Positions 33,048-41,601 of a stretch of 64,000 nucleotides of DNA are shown in pieces. Below the pieces are notes generated by a model that saw nothing but the letters and a program-made list of their open reading frames with translations, searched no databases and was not told where the DNA came from. The translations under genes were made by a program, and so were the position numbers. The stretch's first letter is position 1. Each line of letters opens with the position of its first letter. This DNA comes from Sinomonas sp. ASV322 (GTDB lineage: Bacteria; Actinomycetota; Actinomycetes; Actinomycetales; Micrococcaceae). The stretch is from NCBI RefSeq assembly GCF_030908245.1, contig NZ_JAVFJJ010000005.1, forward strand, positions 209,590-273,589, written 5' to 3'.

Positions 33048-34742
33048 ATGACCTTCACCCCCGCGACCGATCCCGTGGCCGGCAGCGTCGCCGTATCCGC
33101 CCTCATCGGCCTCATCCCGCTCGTCACCTTCTTCGTGCTGCTCGCCGTCGTGCGGACTGCCGCCCACGTCGCGGGGGCGTTCGCGCTGCTCGCCGCCCTC
33201 GCCGTCGCCGTCGTCGCCTACCGCATGCCCGTAGGCCTCGCGGGGCTCGCCGCCTCGGAGGGCGCCGTGTTCGGTGCCTTTCCCGTGTTCTGGATCGTCC
33301 TCACCGCAGTCTGGCTGTACCAGATCACGGTCCGGAGCGGACGCTTCGAGGACCTGCGCCGTATCTTCGACCGCTTGGGCGCGGGCGACCTCCGGATCCA
33401 GGCGATCCTCATCGCGTTCTGCTTCGGCGGGCTCATGGAGGCGCTCGCCGGCTTCGGCGCCCCGGTGGCCATCACCGCGACCATGCTCATGGCGATCGGC
33501 CTCAAGCCCCTCCGCGCAGCCGCGACGGTCCTCGTGGCCAACACCGCCCCGGTCGCGTTCGGCGCGATCGCCATCCCCATCACGACGGCGGGCGCGCTCA
33601 CCGGGATCCGTGCCGATCACATCGGCGCGATCGTCGGCCGCCAGACCCCGCTCCTCGCATTCGTCGTGCCGCTCCTGCTCCTGCTCATCGTCGATGGCGT
33701 GCGCGGCCTCCGCGACGCATGGCTGCCCGCGCTCGTGACAGGCGTCGTCTTCGGCGCGGCCCAGTTCCTGTGCTCCAACTACTTCTCCTACGAGCTCACG
33801 GACGTCGTCGCGTCGCTCGCCGGTCTCGGCGTCGCCGTCCTGTTCCTTCGCGTCTGGAAGCCCCGCGGCGCCGACGCCGCGCGCGAGCGCCTGGGGGTCC
33901 CTGCGCGCACAGCCTCCGAAGCCGCCGTCGGCCCCGGTGCGGAGGCCGCCTCCCTGACCGGCTCGCGGGTGTGGCTCGCCCTCTTCCCGTACATCCTCGT
34001 GATCCTCGTGTTCGCTGTGTCGAAGCTGTGGCGCCTCGGCATCGACCTGCCCAAGGCCCTGCTCGCGACGGACGTCAAGATCCCGTGGCCCCTCCTGCAC
34101 GATTCCCTCCTCGGAGCCGACGGCAAGCCGGTCGCCTCGACGATTTACTCCTTCCAGTGGCTCTCGAGCCCCGGCACGCTCCTGCTCCTCTCGGGTGTGA
34201 TTATCGCGGTCGTGTATTCGCTCAACGACGGCGGCGGCCGATTCCGGCTGCGCATCGGCGATGCGGTCGCCGAGCTGTGGCGCACCTTCGTCAAGATGCG
34301 CCTCGCGGCGCTCACGATCGTGCTCGTCCTCGCCATCGCATACGTCATGAACCTCTCCGGGCAGACCGTTGCGATCGGCACGTGGCTTGCAGGCACGGGC
34401 GCCGCGTTCGCCTTTCTCTCGCCCATCCTGGGCTGGATCGGCACGGCGGTGACCGGCTCGGACACGTCCGCGAACGCGCTCTTCGCGAAGCTCCAGCAGA
34501 CCGCGGGCCAGCACGCGGGGATCGACCCTTCGCTGCTCGTCGCGGCGAATACGTCCGGCGGAGTGGTCGGCAAGCTCATCAGCCCGCAGAACCTCGCGAT
34601 CGCCGCGACCTCGGTCGGGATGGACGGCCAGGAGTCGACGATCCTGCGCAAGGTCGTCCCGTGGAGCTTCGGCCTGCTGCTCGCCCTGTGCGTCCTGGTG
34701 TTCTTGCAGTCCACGTCCGCTCTGGGCTGGATGCTCCCCTAG
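33048..34742 (+). CDS. lldP: L-lactate permease
   Basis: 564-residue polytopic lactate/proton symporter of the LctP family with about 13 helices. Features are GFGAPVAITATMLMAIGL near residue 145 and the C-terminal NTSGGVVGKLISPQNLAIAA near 500-520. The ATG at 33048 has AGGAG 5 bp upstream. Imports lactate for LutABC, divergently encoded, with lldR 112 bp downstream on the same strand. Confidence 0.93.
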   Translation: MTFTPATDPVAGSVAVSALIGLIPLVTFFVLLAVVRTAAHVAGAFALLAALAVAVVAYRMPVGLAGLAASEGAVFGAFPVFWIVLTAVWLYQITVRSGRFEDLRRIFDRLGAGDLRIQAILIAFCFGGLMEALAGFGAPVAITATMLMAIGLKPLRAAATVLVANTAPVAFGAIAIPITTAGALTGIRADHIGAIVGRQTPLLAFVVPLLLLLIVDGVRGLRDAWLPALVTGVVFGAAQFLCSNYFSYELTDVVASLAGLGVAVLFLRVWKPRGADAARERLGVPARTASEAAVGPGAEAASLTGSRVWLALFPYILVILVFAVSKLWRLGIDLPKALLATDVKIPWPLLHDSLLGADGKPVASTIYSFQWLSSPGTLLLLSGVIIAVVYSLNDGGGRFRLRIGDAVAELWRTFVKMRLAALTIVLVLAIAYVMNLSGQTVAIGTWLAGTGAAFAFLSPILGWIGTAVTGSDTSANALFAKLQQTAGQHAGIDPSLLVAANTSGGVVGKLISPQNLAIAATSVGMDGQESTILRKVVPWSFGLLLALCVLVFLQSTSALGWMLP

Positions 34743-34854
34743 GAGCGCCGTGACGTCGCCCACCCGCGCCGCCCTGCGCACGCGGCGCCCTGAATGCCCC
34801 GGCGCGGGGCGCCGTCGTGCCTCTTCGCCCCGCGGCGTGCGGCAAGATGGAGCC

Positions 34855-35559
34855 ATGCCTGAATCCACCACCGGCCGAGCGCACGACGCCGTGCTGCGCC
34901 ACATCGAGGACAGCCTCCGCTCGGGCGCGCTCAAGCTGGGCGACAGGCTCCCCGGCGAACGGGCCCTCGCCGAGCAGTTCGGGATCTCGCGCGCGTCGGT
35001 GCGGGACGCGATCCGCTCGCTTGAGGTCATGGGCGTGGTCCGCTCGGCCACCGGCTCGGGGCCCAACTCAGGCACGATCGTGGTGTCGGACCCCTCTTCG
35101 GCCCTCGGAGTGGCGCTGCGCCTGCACGTCGCGAGCCAGCAGCTTCCCGTCAAGGACGTCGTCGACGCGCGGATCATGATGGAAACGTGGGCGCTCGAAC
35201 GCGCCGCGACCGCCTCGTGGGCGCAGGAGCAGCTCGACGACGCCCGGCGGCTCCTCGACGCCATGGACGACGACGCACTTCCCTCCGAGGTCTTCACGCT
35301 CCTCGACTCCCAGTTCCACATCGCGCTCAGCACCCTCGCCGGCAACGTCGTCGTGAGCACGATGATGGAGTCGATGCGCGAGGCAATCCGCAGCTACATC
35401 GACGACGCGGTGACCCGCCGCGGGGCATGGGGCGATGTCGTGCACGTCCTGAGGAATCATCACCACGGGATCTTCGAGGCCGTCGAGGCGCGCGACGGCG
35501 AACGAGCCGCCCAGCTCGTGCGCGAGCACATCGACTGGTTCTACCGCCAGTCCCTCTGA
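34855..35559 (+). CDS. lldR: Lactate-responsive GntR/FCD regulator
   Basis: 234 residues: winged helix at about 8-75 (LPGERALAEQFGISRASVRDAIRSLE) and FCD effector domain at about 90-225. The His residues FHIAL and HHHGIF fit the metal/carboxylate site of FCD proteins. Its place after lldP and the three matching operators point to LldR, which represses lut/lldP without L-lactate. ATG at 34855 with a GGAG close by; the longer reading from 34750 lacks homology. Confidence 0.88.
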   Translation: MPESTTGRAHDAVLRHIEDSLRSGALKLGDRLPGERALAEQFGISRASVRDAIRSLEVMGVVRSATGSGPNSGTIVVSDPSSALGVALRLHVASQQLPVKDVVDARIMMETWALERAATASWAQEQLDDARRLLDAMDDDALPSEVFTLLDSQFHIALSTLAGNVVVSTMMESMREAIRSYIDDAVTRRGAWGDVVHVLRNHHHGIFEAVEARDGERAAQLVREHIDWFYRQSL

Positions 35560-35564
35560 CCCTA

Positions 35565-35623
35565 GCGAATTGTTGGCCTACGCAGGGTGACGTGCCTACG
35601 GACGCTGCTCAACCCAACAATCG
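35565..35623. repeat. Palindromic repeat R1 (left of DUF559-like gene)
   Basis: GCGAATTGTTGG (35565-35576) is mirrored, with one base missing, by CCAACAATCG (35614-35623). A sister copy lies at 36626-36686. It begins 5 bp after the lldR stop. Confidence 0.7.
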
Positions 35624-35691
35624 GGCCACTGGACGCATCGAACCCTGTGGACAACCGCCCAGCTCGCGTCCGAGCATCCGAGGATGGGGCA

Positions 35692-36642
35692 ATGAACGTT
35701 CGAAAGCCGCTGCCACCCCAGCTCGCCACGAGGTCCTTCTCAGTGCCCGAAGCCCGGTTCCTCGGAGTCAGCCGCGGCCGCCTCAGCGCCTCCGACCTTG
35801 TGAGTCCGACCCGCGGCGTCCGAGTCCCGTGGGGCTCCAACGCGACGCCGACGACGCTCGTGCGGCCACTGCTCGATCTCATGCCGGACGCCGTCGCGAG
35901 CTTCATGTCCGCCGCCCAGATCTGGGGTCTCCCCCTCCCCCTGGTGCATGAGAGGGATCCAACGATTCATGTGACGCGCCCTCCCGGGACTCCGCGCAGC
36001 GCTCGGCCGGGCGTCGCGTGCCACCGTATGCATCTGGCCGATCACGACGTCGTCATGCTCGACGGCGTGCGCGTCACCTCCCGAGAGCGAACCTGGCTCG
36101 ATCTCGCGGGCGTCCTGCCGCTCAGCCACCTCGTGGCAATCGGCGACTACCTCGTGTGCGAACATCCGGCGGACTTCCCGGTACCCCAGATTCCCTTCGT
36201 AAACATCGAAGACATGCGTCGTTACATCGACACCAAAGGGCGGGTGCGTGGTCTGCCGGCAGCCCGTCACGCCCTGGCCCGGGTTCGCGTCGGCGCGGAC
36301 TCTGTCCCAGAAACCCTCCTGCGGCTCGCGGAGGTCGAGGCTGGCCTCCCCGAACCGACGCTCAATTACGTCATCCGCGATCCACTCGGGAGAGCAGTCG
36401 CGTGGCCTGACCAGGCCTTCGTCGATCTCCGGCTGGCGGTCCAGTACGACGGCGAACATCATCGCAGCGCGCAACAACAGGCAAGCGACAACTGGCGAAA
36501 CCGGATGGTCGCAGACCTCGGCTGGGATCAGCTCATAGTCTCAGCCGCTGATGTTCGACGGCGTGAGTGGAGTGGTGTGGCCCGTCTCGTCGAGGCGCGC
36601 CTCAAGCGGTTGGCGACCTCTCGCCGCGAATTGTCGGCTTGA
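35692..36642 (+). CDS. DUF559-like protein with AbiEi-type N-terminus
   Basis: 316 residues. The N-terminal part (RSFSVPEARFLGVSRGRLSASDLVSPTRGV) resembles the AbiEi/winged-helix region of many actinobacterial proteins. The C-terminal 90 residues (AWPDQAFVDLRLAVQYDGEHHR, then D-x3-R and DLGWDQLIVSA) follow the DUF559/Vsr-like endonuclease fold, with Asp, Asp and the QYDGEHH residues in nuclease positions. Function unproven; such genes are very common singletons in Micrococcaceae. The gene sits between two copies of a palindromic repeat, and its last codons and stop (RELSA) are inside the right copy. Confidence 0.7.
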   Translation: MNVRKPLPPQLATRSFSVPEARFLGVSRGRLSASDLVSPTRGVRVPWGSNATPTTLVRPLLDLMPDAVASFMSAAQIWGLPLPLVHERDPTIHVTRPPGTPRSARPGVACHRMHLADHDVVMLDGVRVTSRERTWLDLAGVLPLSHLVAIGDYLVCEHPADFPVPQIPFVNIEDMRRYIDTKGRVRGLPAARHALARVRVGADSVPETLLRLAEVEAGLPEPTLNYVIRDPLGRAVAWPDQAFVDLRLAVQYDGEHHRSAQQQASDNWRNRMVADLGWDQLIVSAADVRRREWSGVARLVEARLKRLATSRRELSA

Positions 36643-36686
36643 ACAGGGTCAAGGCGCGTCGCACCCTGCACAGCCCAACAATTCGC
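36626..36686. repeat. Palindromic repeat R2 (right of DUF559-like gene)
   Basis: GCGAATTGTCGG (36626-36637) pairs with CCAACAATTCGC (36675-36686) except at one base. Internal AGGGT/ACCCT also pair. It provides the stop codon of the DUF559-like gene and lies against the dcd stop, so it may serve as a bidirectional terminator. Confidence 0.72.
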
Positions 36687-36692
36687 GGGGAC

Positions 36693-37268
36693 TCAGACGC
36701 TCGTGCGGTGGAAGTTGAGGTAGCTGCGCGAGGCGGTCGGGCCGCGCTGGCCCTGGTACCGATTCCCGTACGCGCCCGAGCCGTACGGGTGCTCGGCGGC
36801 CGAGGAAAGGCGGAAGAAGCACAGCTGGCCGATTTTCATCCCCGGCCAGAGCTTGATCGGGAGCGTCGCGACGTTCGAGAGTTCGAGCGTCACGTGGCCC
36901 GAGAAGCCGGGGTCGATGAAGCCCGCGGTCGAGTGGGTGAGGAGCCCGAGCCGCCCGAGCGATGACTTCCCTTCGAGGCGAGCGGCGATGTCCTCCGGGA
37001 GCGAGACCGTCTCGAACGTGGAGCCGAGCACGAACTCGCCCGGGTGCAGGATGAAGGGCTCGTCGTCATCGACCTCGACGAGACGCGTGAGCTCGGGCTG
37101 TTCCTGCGAGGGGTCGATGTGCGCGTACTTGTGGTTGTCGAAAAGCCGGAAGAACCGGTCGATCCGCACGTCGACGCTGGACGGCTGGACCATGGCCGGA
37201 TCGAACGGGGCGAGCGCGATTCGCTCAGCGTCGATCTCGGCTCGGATGTCGCGATCAGAGAGCAGCAC
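36693..37268 (-). CDS. dcd: dCTP deaminase (probably bifunctional, dUMP-forming)
   Basis: 191-residue nucleotide enzyme that deaminates dCTP; actinobacterial members often also hydrolyse to dUMP. Motifs seen: QPSSVDVRI (about 28-36), [11 protein letters not shown] (about 100-110) and [19 protein letters not shown] (about 112-130), whose last Glu is the catalytic base. Starts MLLSDRDI as usual. Cytoplasmic, single gene, convergent with the DUF559-like gene. Confidence 0.93.
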   Translation of the reverse strand: MLLSDRDIRAEIDAERIALAPFDPAMVQPSSVDVRIDRFFRLFDNHKYAHIDPSQEQPELTRLVEVDDDEPFILHPGEFVLGSTFETVSLPEDIAARLEGKSSLGRLGLLTHSTAGFIDPGFSGHVTLELSNVATLPIKLWPGMKIGQLCFFRLSSAAEHPYGSGAYGNRYQGQRGPTASRSYLNFHRTSV

Positions 37269-37322
37269 CTCCCCAAAATACCGCAGCGCGCGGGCGCGCC
37301 GCCCACAAAGGGGCGACCGTGA

Positions 37323-37757
37323 CTACTGCTCGAGCACGGACTTGAGCGTATCGAGCTGCTTGACCTCGGAGTCCATGGTCTTCTGGATCATGCCGCCCAT
37401 GAGCTTCATGAAGCCCTTGGGCTCATAGGCGAGGCCGAAGCTCAGGGCCGTCCCGCCGTCGTCCGTCGGCCGCAGCGTGAAGGTTCCGCTCGGCCGCGCG
37501 GGCCCCGCGACGACCTCGAAGCGCAGCGACGCGCTCGGCGTCGCCTCGACGATGCGGTAGTCGCCGTCGATCTCGCGGCCGCCCGGCCCGGCGAGACGCT
37601 GGGCATACACCGCGCCGACCTCCCCCGCAGTTCCGGAGGCGAGCGAGACGGCCTTCACGGAGGGTCGCCACAGCTTGTTGTTGAGCCCGTCGGCGAGGAA
37701 CGCGTACACGTCTTCGGGGGTGCGTCGGATGGTCACTGAATTCTCGGCCGCTGGCAT
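37323..37757 (-). CDS. SRPBCC/polyketide-cyclase fold protein
   Basis: 144-residue START-like protein: SVTIRRTPEDVYAFLADGLNNKLWRPSV at the N-terminus, a beta-rich centre (YRIVEATPSASLRFEVVAGP) and a final helix. The fold binds hydrophobic ligands; none can be named. Ends with a helical tail (GFMKLMGGMIQKTMDSEVKQ). It lies 54 bp from dcd, same strand, perhaps co-transcribed with the membrane gene upstream. Confidence 0.78.
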   Translation of the reverse strand: MPAAENSVTIRRTPEDVYAFLADGLNNKLWRPSVKAVSLASGTAGEVGAVYAQRLAGPGGREIDGDYRIVEATPSASLRFEVVAGPARPSGTFTLRPTDDGGTALSFGLAYEPKGFMKLMGGMIQKTMDSEVKQLDTLKSVLEQ

Positions 37758-37767
37758 GTGACCAAGA

Positions 37768-38337
37768 CTATTGGAATCGACTGGAATTCCCCTGTGAATC
37801 GCCCGGGCGCGGCGCGAGAGCCTCGCCGAGTTCGGCCCGGCGGCGCGGCGACCTGAAGGCGACGCGCATGTGGTCGCTCGTCAGGACGTCGGCGACGCCG
37901 ATCATCAGCACCGCGAACACGATCTGCTCGACGACCATCCAATACGGATACAGGCCCGGGATGGTCGCGACGATGAGCGATACGACGGGGAAGATCTGGC
38001 TGAAGAGCCGCAGCCGCTGATAGCCCCAGTAGAAGCCGTGCCGGGCCCGCCACGCGAAGAAGAAGAGCGTGAGCGTCATGGCAAGGACGACGACGCCGCG
38101 GAACCAGGCCGCGAATCCCACCTCCGCGCCGCGCACCTGAAGCACGACGGCGATGATCACCGCCCCGAATCCGACGGCCGCCTCGGCGGTGAGGATCCAG
38201 TACACCCAGCGGAACGCGCGCTGGGTTTTGGGGTGCGCGAGTTCGTGGGCATCGACGACGAAATGCCCTTGGCGACCGCCGAACGTACGGTCGATGTCGA
38301 CGCCGAGGAGCGTGAAGGGCTGAGGTCGGTGGGCCAT
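37768..38337 (-). CDS. Four-helix membrane protein of unknown function
   Basis: 189 residues with hydrophobic segments at about 45-67, 78-98, 112-130 and 131-150. The N-terminus is cytoplasmic-like (MAHRPQPFTLLGVDID) and the tail basic (RSPRRRAELGEAL). I see no family signature. It precedes the SRPBCC gene by 10 bp, so the two probably form an operon. Confidence 0.65.
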   Translation of the reverse strand: MAHRPQPFTLLGVDIDRTFGGRQGHFVVDAHELAHPKTQRAFRWVYWILTAEAAVGFGAVIIAVVLQVRGAEVGFAAWFRGVVVLAMTLTLFFFAWRARHGFYWGYQRLRLFSQIFPVVSLIVATIPGLYPYWMVVEQIVFAVLMIGVADVLTSDHMRVAFRSPRRRAELGEALAPRPGDSQGNSSRFQ

Positions 38338-38493
38338 GACGCTACGTTATCGCCCGCGTCTGACAGCGAACCGAGCGGCTCGGTGCGTGGAGCGGCCGCC
38401 GCGTGGGCGTCCGCTCCGCACGGAGGCCAAGTCCTAGGAAGGGCCGAGGCACCCCAAGGCGTGCTGTAAGCTGGATGGAGCCCTTCGGGGCCT

Positions 38494-38567
38494 GCGGCCG
38501 TAGCTCAATGGCAGAGCGCACGCTTCCCAAGCCTGATACGCGGGTTCGATTCCCGTCGGCCGCTCCA
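38494..38567 (+). tRNA. tRNA-Gly (anticodon CCC)
   Basis: Cloverleaf read directly: acceptor GCGGCCG pairing with CGGCCGC, D arm GCTC-AATGGCA-GAGC, anticodon loop TTCCCAA giving CCC, T arm CGGG-TTCGATT-CCCG, CCA encoded. The anticodon stem CACGC/GCCTG has a central C-C mismatch, which is unusual. A TAAGCT -10-like box stands about 25 bp upstream. Confidence 0.93.
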
Positions 38568-38576
38568 GCGTGATCG

Positions 38577-38613
38577 CAGAACGCCCCCGGACTTCGCATC
38601 CGGGGGCGTTCTG
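38577..38613 (+). terminator. tRNA-Gly terminator hairpin, interrupted downstream by an IS
   Basis: CAGAACGCCCCCGGA (38577-38591) and its exact complement at 38599-38613 form a 15-bp stem with a 7-nt loop. The last 8 bases of the right arm (GCGTTCTG) are the IS target duplication, so whatever followed the stem now lies beyond the IS. Confidence 0.8.
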
Positions 38614-39903
38614 GGGTTATCGGTCAAAACGTGGGGATGGCCCGGGCGTGTCATCGGCTTCTGCCGGCCCGTCCGGTGCGTGCCCAGAGGCCTTCCTCGG
38701 CGGTCGTGGCGGTGTCGTAGAGGGCCGGTCCGATCCGCTCTTCCTCGGTCGTTGTCGGTGTTCGTTTCGGCGGTTCGCTGTGCTCTGGGCGGATGAGCCT
38801 CTGGGCCGGGGCGGGGTTTTCGGAGTGGGTGTAGAGCCACCATTCGACGGCGCGTTTCATGTGGTTCTCGCTCATGCCGCGGTGGTGCTTCAGGAGCAGG
38901 CGCAGCTGGGCGTTGACCCCTCCTTCGATCCGGTTTGTGGTCGAGGCGATCCGGAGGTCCTCGTGCTCGGGGGCGAGGTGGGTGAACAGGGTCCCGGCCT
39001 TCACGAGCCGCTCGAGCAGGTAGTACGCGGCGCGCAGCCGCTTGTGGGTGTACCACCACTGCTGGGAGGGCTTGACCCATGACGGCGCGGCCCCGGCCTC
39101 GCCGCGGTGGGTGCGCTGTTTGAGCATCGGGCCCCAGCGGGTGTGCCAGTCGTTCAGCGCGGTCGCCCAGGCGGCGGCCTCTTCGGCGGTCTTCAGGCGC
39201 ATGAGCGCCTTGGAGAGGCGAAGGAGAGCTCTGCCGGCTTCGAGGCGGGGCCGGTGGGTCAGGTGGGTGCGGACGTTGCGGTGAACGTGCACCAGGCAGC
39301 GCTGGACCCGGGTCTCCGGCCAGACCTTCCGCAGGGCCGAGGCCAGGCCGGCACCGCCGTCGCAGACCACCACGCGCGGGGCGGGGAAGCGCTCGAGCAG
39401 GGCCGCCCACGCGGCGGACTTCTCGGTGTCGCACCACTGCCAGCCGATCACGTGCTCCCCGGCCGTGGCGATCAGGGCGCACCAGCCGCCGAGGTAGATC
39501 CCGTCCAGCTGGACCTCGTCGTGGACCTCCCCGGTGGCCGGGATCTCCGGGGCGATGTTCCAGCACCACGCCGTGACGCGCCGGAACGAGCGGTCGGGGC
39601 CCAGGCCGGCCTCGGCCTGCGTGTCCTTTCCCAGCAGCCAGCCGAGGAAGGCCTCGAGCTCGTGCCTGCGGGACAGGTCGAGGCGCCGACGAGTGGTCCC
39701 GGCCCGGCATGAGACGCACCTCCACCGCTGCGTCCCCGCGGCGGTCCGCCCGTTCTTTACCAGGACGGACCCGCATACCCGGCAGGACGTCGAATTGGAA
39801 GCAACCCTCACGCCTAAGGGTCACAGAGTAAGACGACCCCGAATTTCCCGCGCCAACACTGGGATCCAGGCCAATCCCATCCCCACGTTTTGTCCTATAA
39901 CCC
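38614..39903 (-). mobile_element. Complete IS element, IS256 superfamily / IS1249-like
   Basis: 1290 bp. The ends are imperfect terminal inverted repeats: the left begins GGGTTATCGGTCAAAACGTG, the right (read inward) GGGTTATAGGACAAAACGTG, both continuing GGGATGG (2 mismatches in 27). The flanking 8-bp direct repeats GCGTTCTG at 38606-38613 and 39904-39911 are the target duplication. One transposase gene fills it. The intact ends and duplication suggest a recent, possibly active copy. Confidence 0.92.
38651..39811 (-). CDS. Transposase, IS1249-like (MULE-type DDE)
   Basis: 386 residues. The N-terminal zinc-ribbon-like segment has CRVCGSVLVKNG and RWRCVSCRAG (four Cys). The DDE core: first Asp in QLDGIYLGG (about 125), second in VVCDGGAGL (about 173), Glu in TTNRIEGGVN (about 312), as in IS1249-type transposases. 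The gene is intact from start to stop and lies wholly inside the TIRs. Confidence 0.9.
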   Translation of the reverse strand: MRVASNSTSCRVCGSVLVKNGRTAAGTQRWRCVSCRAGTTRRRLDLSRRHELEAFLGWLLGKDTQAEAGLGPDRSFRRVTAWCWNIAPEIPATGEVHDEVQLDGIYLGGWCALIATAGEHVIGWQWCDTEKSAAWAALLERFPAPRVVVCDGGAGLASALRKVWPETRVQRCLVHVHRNVRTHLTHRPRLEAGRALLRLSKALMRLKTAEEAAAWATALNDWHTRWGPMLKQRTHRGEAGAAPSWVKPSQQWWYTHKRLRAAYYLLERLVKAGTLFTHLAPEHEDLRIASTTNRIEGGVNAQLRLLLKHHRGMSENHMKRAVEWWLYTHSENPAPAQRLIRPEHSEPPKRTPTTTEEERIGPALYDTATTAEEGLWARTGRAGRSR

Positions 39904-39981
39904 GCGTTCTGCATTTCCGGACCTTCGACGAGCGTCGAGGCAGTGGCCGACGACGACGTCGGAAGTCCGTACTGGCACACG

Positions 39982-40044
39982 GCAGTCCCCTTATCGCTCG
40001 CGAAGTCCTCCTCAAGGTACCTTCCCGGGCGATAAGGGGACTGC
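39982..40044. repeat. 15-bp perfect inverted repeat between IS and MFS gene
   Basis: GCAGTCCCCTTATCG (39982-39996) is exactly mirrored at 40030-40044. An inner AAGGTACCTT palindrome lies in the 33-nt loop. It ends 32 bp from the MFS stop codon; it may be that gene's terminator or a dispersed palindromic unit. The rest of 39912-40075 holds nothing recognisable. Confidence 0.65.
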
Positions 40045-40075
40045 GATCCAGAGGGCGCGTCACCGAGCCGGCCGT

Positions 40076-41473
40076 CTACGCGCGGCGCCCCCGGCGCAGC
40101 CACACTGCAAGAACTCCAGCGGCCACGGCCGGCAGCACGCCGCCGAGGAACAGGGCCCACTGGGCGCCCCAGGTCTCGGCGAGGCCGCCCAGCATCGGCC
40201 CGCCGAGCGCTTGCCCACCCATGAGCACCATCGTGTAGAGGCTCATGACGCGCCCGCGGATGCCCATGTTGGCACTCGTCTGCACGAGCTGGTTCGCGGA
40301 GGTCAGGAACGTGAGGGCCCCGAACCCCGCGAGCGCCATGAGCGCGCCGAACACGGGGAGCGAGGGCACGAACGCCGCGGCCGCAAGCAGCGCCCCGTAG
40401 GCTCCGGCCCCCGCCACGACGGTCGCGAGCCGAAGCCTGCGACGCCGCGCGGACGCGATCGCCCCCGCGAGGGAGCCGAGAGCGACGAGCGTGTTGAGCA
40501 GCCCGTACCCGCCCGCGCCGATCGAGAAGACATGGTCGGCGTACGCGGCAAGCAGCACGGGAAGGCTCAGCGCGAAGACGGCGACGACGCCCGCGAGCAC
40601 CCAGGGCCAACGGATCGTCGGCTTGGCCCACGCGTAGCGGACGGCCTCGCGGAGCATGCCCTTCGATTTGGGCGTGGGCGGGGCCGTGAACAGCTCGCGG
40701 ACCCTGAGCATCGAGAGCATGCCGACCGTCGCGAAGCACGCGCACGCGTTGACGACGAAGGCCCAGCCGCCGCCCACAGCGGAAAGGAGCGCGCCGGCAA
40801 TCGCGGGCCCGATGAGCCCTCCGAGCTGGAACGTCGTCGAGTTGACGCTGATCGCGTTGCGCAGGTAGTCAGGCCCGACGAGCTCGTTGACGAACACCTG
40901 CCGCGATGGCTGGTCGAGGACGGTCACGAGGCCGAGGATGACGGCGACGACGTAGACGTGCCATACCTCGAGCGAATGCGTGAGCGCGAGCGTCCCGAGC
41001 GCCGCCGCGCACAGGCCCGCGCTCGCCTGGCAGAGCTGAAGGAGCCTGCGCTTCGAAAACCGGTCGGCCATGAGGCCGCCCCACGGGCCGAGCACGAGGA
41101 CCGGCAGGAACTGGAGCGCTACCGTGATGCCGACGGCGGCGACCGATCCCGAGAGCTGCAGGACGAGCCAGTCCTGCGAGATGCGCTGCATCCAGACCGC
41201 GATGACGGCAATGAGGTGCGAGATCGCGAAGAGCCGGAAATTGTGCACGCGGAGCGAAATGAACGTGTGCTTCCACGGAAGCTTTTCGCTCACGACGGCG
41301 ATGGGCCCGGTGGGTGGGTAAGGGTGGCCGGGTGGGTGAGGAGTTGCGGGCGGGTAAGGGTGGCTGGGTGGGTACGGGGCATGCGCGCGAGGGAGGCCGG
41401 AGTACGGCCGGGTGATCGGGTTGCTGAGCGTATCGGACACGGAAGAGGGCACGGCGGAGCTGGGCGAAGTCAC
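40076..41473 (-). CDS. MFS transporter, EntS-like (MFS_3), with proline-rich N-terminus
   Basis: 465 residues with 12 predicted helices. Typical MFS_3 features: FRLFAISHLIAVIAVWMQRISQDWLVLQLSGS near 80-110, motif A-like GLMADRFSKRR near 135 and LDQPSRQVFVNELVG near 185. Such proteins export siderophores or drugs. The first 57 residues are a low-complexity stretch with repeats of HPYPP and TPHPPG from G-rich DNA (41305-41385), not part of the fold. Divergent from a LysR gene that may control it. Confidence 0.82.
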   Translation of the reverse strand: MTSPSSAVPSSVSDTLSNPITRPYSGLPRAHAPYPPSHPYPPATPHPPGHPYPPTGPIAVVSEKLPWKHTFISLRVHNFRLFAISHLIAVIAVWMQRISQDWLVLQLSGSVAAVGITVALQFLPVLVLGPWGGLMADRFSKRRLLQLCQASAGLCAAALGTLALTHSLEVWHVYVVAVILGLVTVLDQPSRQVFVNELVGPDYLRNAISVNSTTFQLGGLIGPAIAGALLSAVGGGWAFVVNACACFATVGMLSMLRVRELFTAPPTPKSKGMLREAVRYAWAKPTIRWPWVLAGVVAVFALSLPVLLAAYADHVFSIGAGGYGLLNTLVALGSLAGAIASARRRRLRLATVVAGAGAYGALLAAAAFVPSLPVFGALMALAGFGALTFLTSANQLVQTSANMGIRGRVMSLYTMVLMGGQALGGPMLGGLAETWGAQWALFLGGVLPAVAAGVLAVWLRRGRRA

Positions 41474-41601
41474 GGGAGGGTCCTGGAGTTTCGTTCGGGA
41501 GGCAAGTGAGCGATCGCTTTAAAGGCTATCCATCCCAAATGCATTGCGGTAGGCGATTCGCACTATAAGAGCTATTGCATTCCGCAATATGCCCCGCGAG
41601 G
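41474..41601. promoter_or_regulatory. Divergent promoter region MFS/lysR with ATTGCGG...CCGCAAT repeat
   Basis: ATTGCGG (41543-41549) is mirrored by CCGCAAT (41582-41588) around the TATAAG at 41564. The arrangement fits a LysR-type activator site between divergent genes, though the arms are 32 bp apart. Confidence 0.45.

Noticed and set aside
32973..35360. 795-residue open frame on the minus strand
   Set aside because: Antisense to lldP and lldR, whose families and operators are clear; it also runs through the operators.
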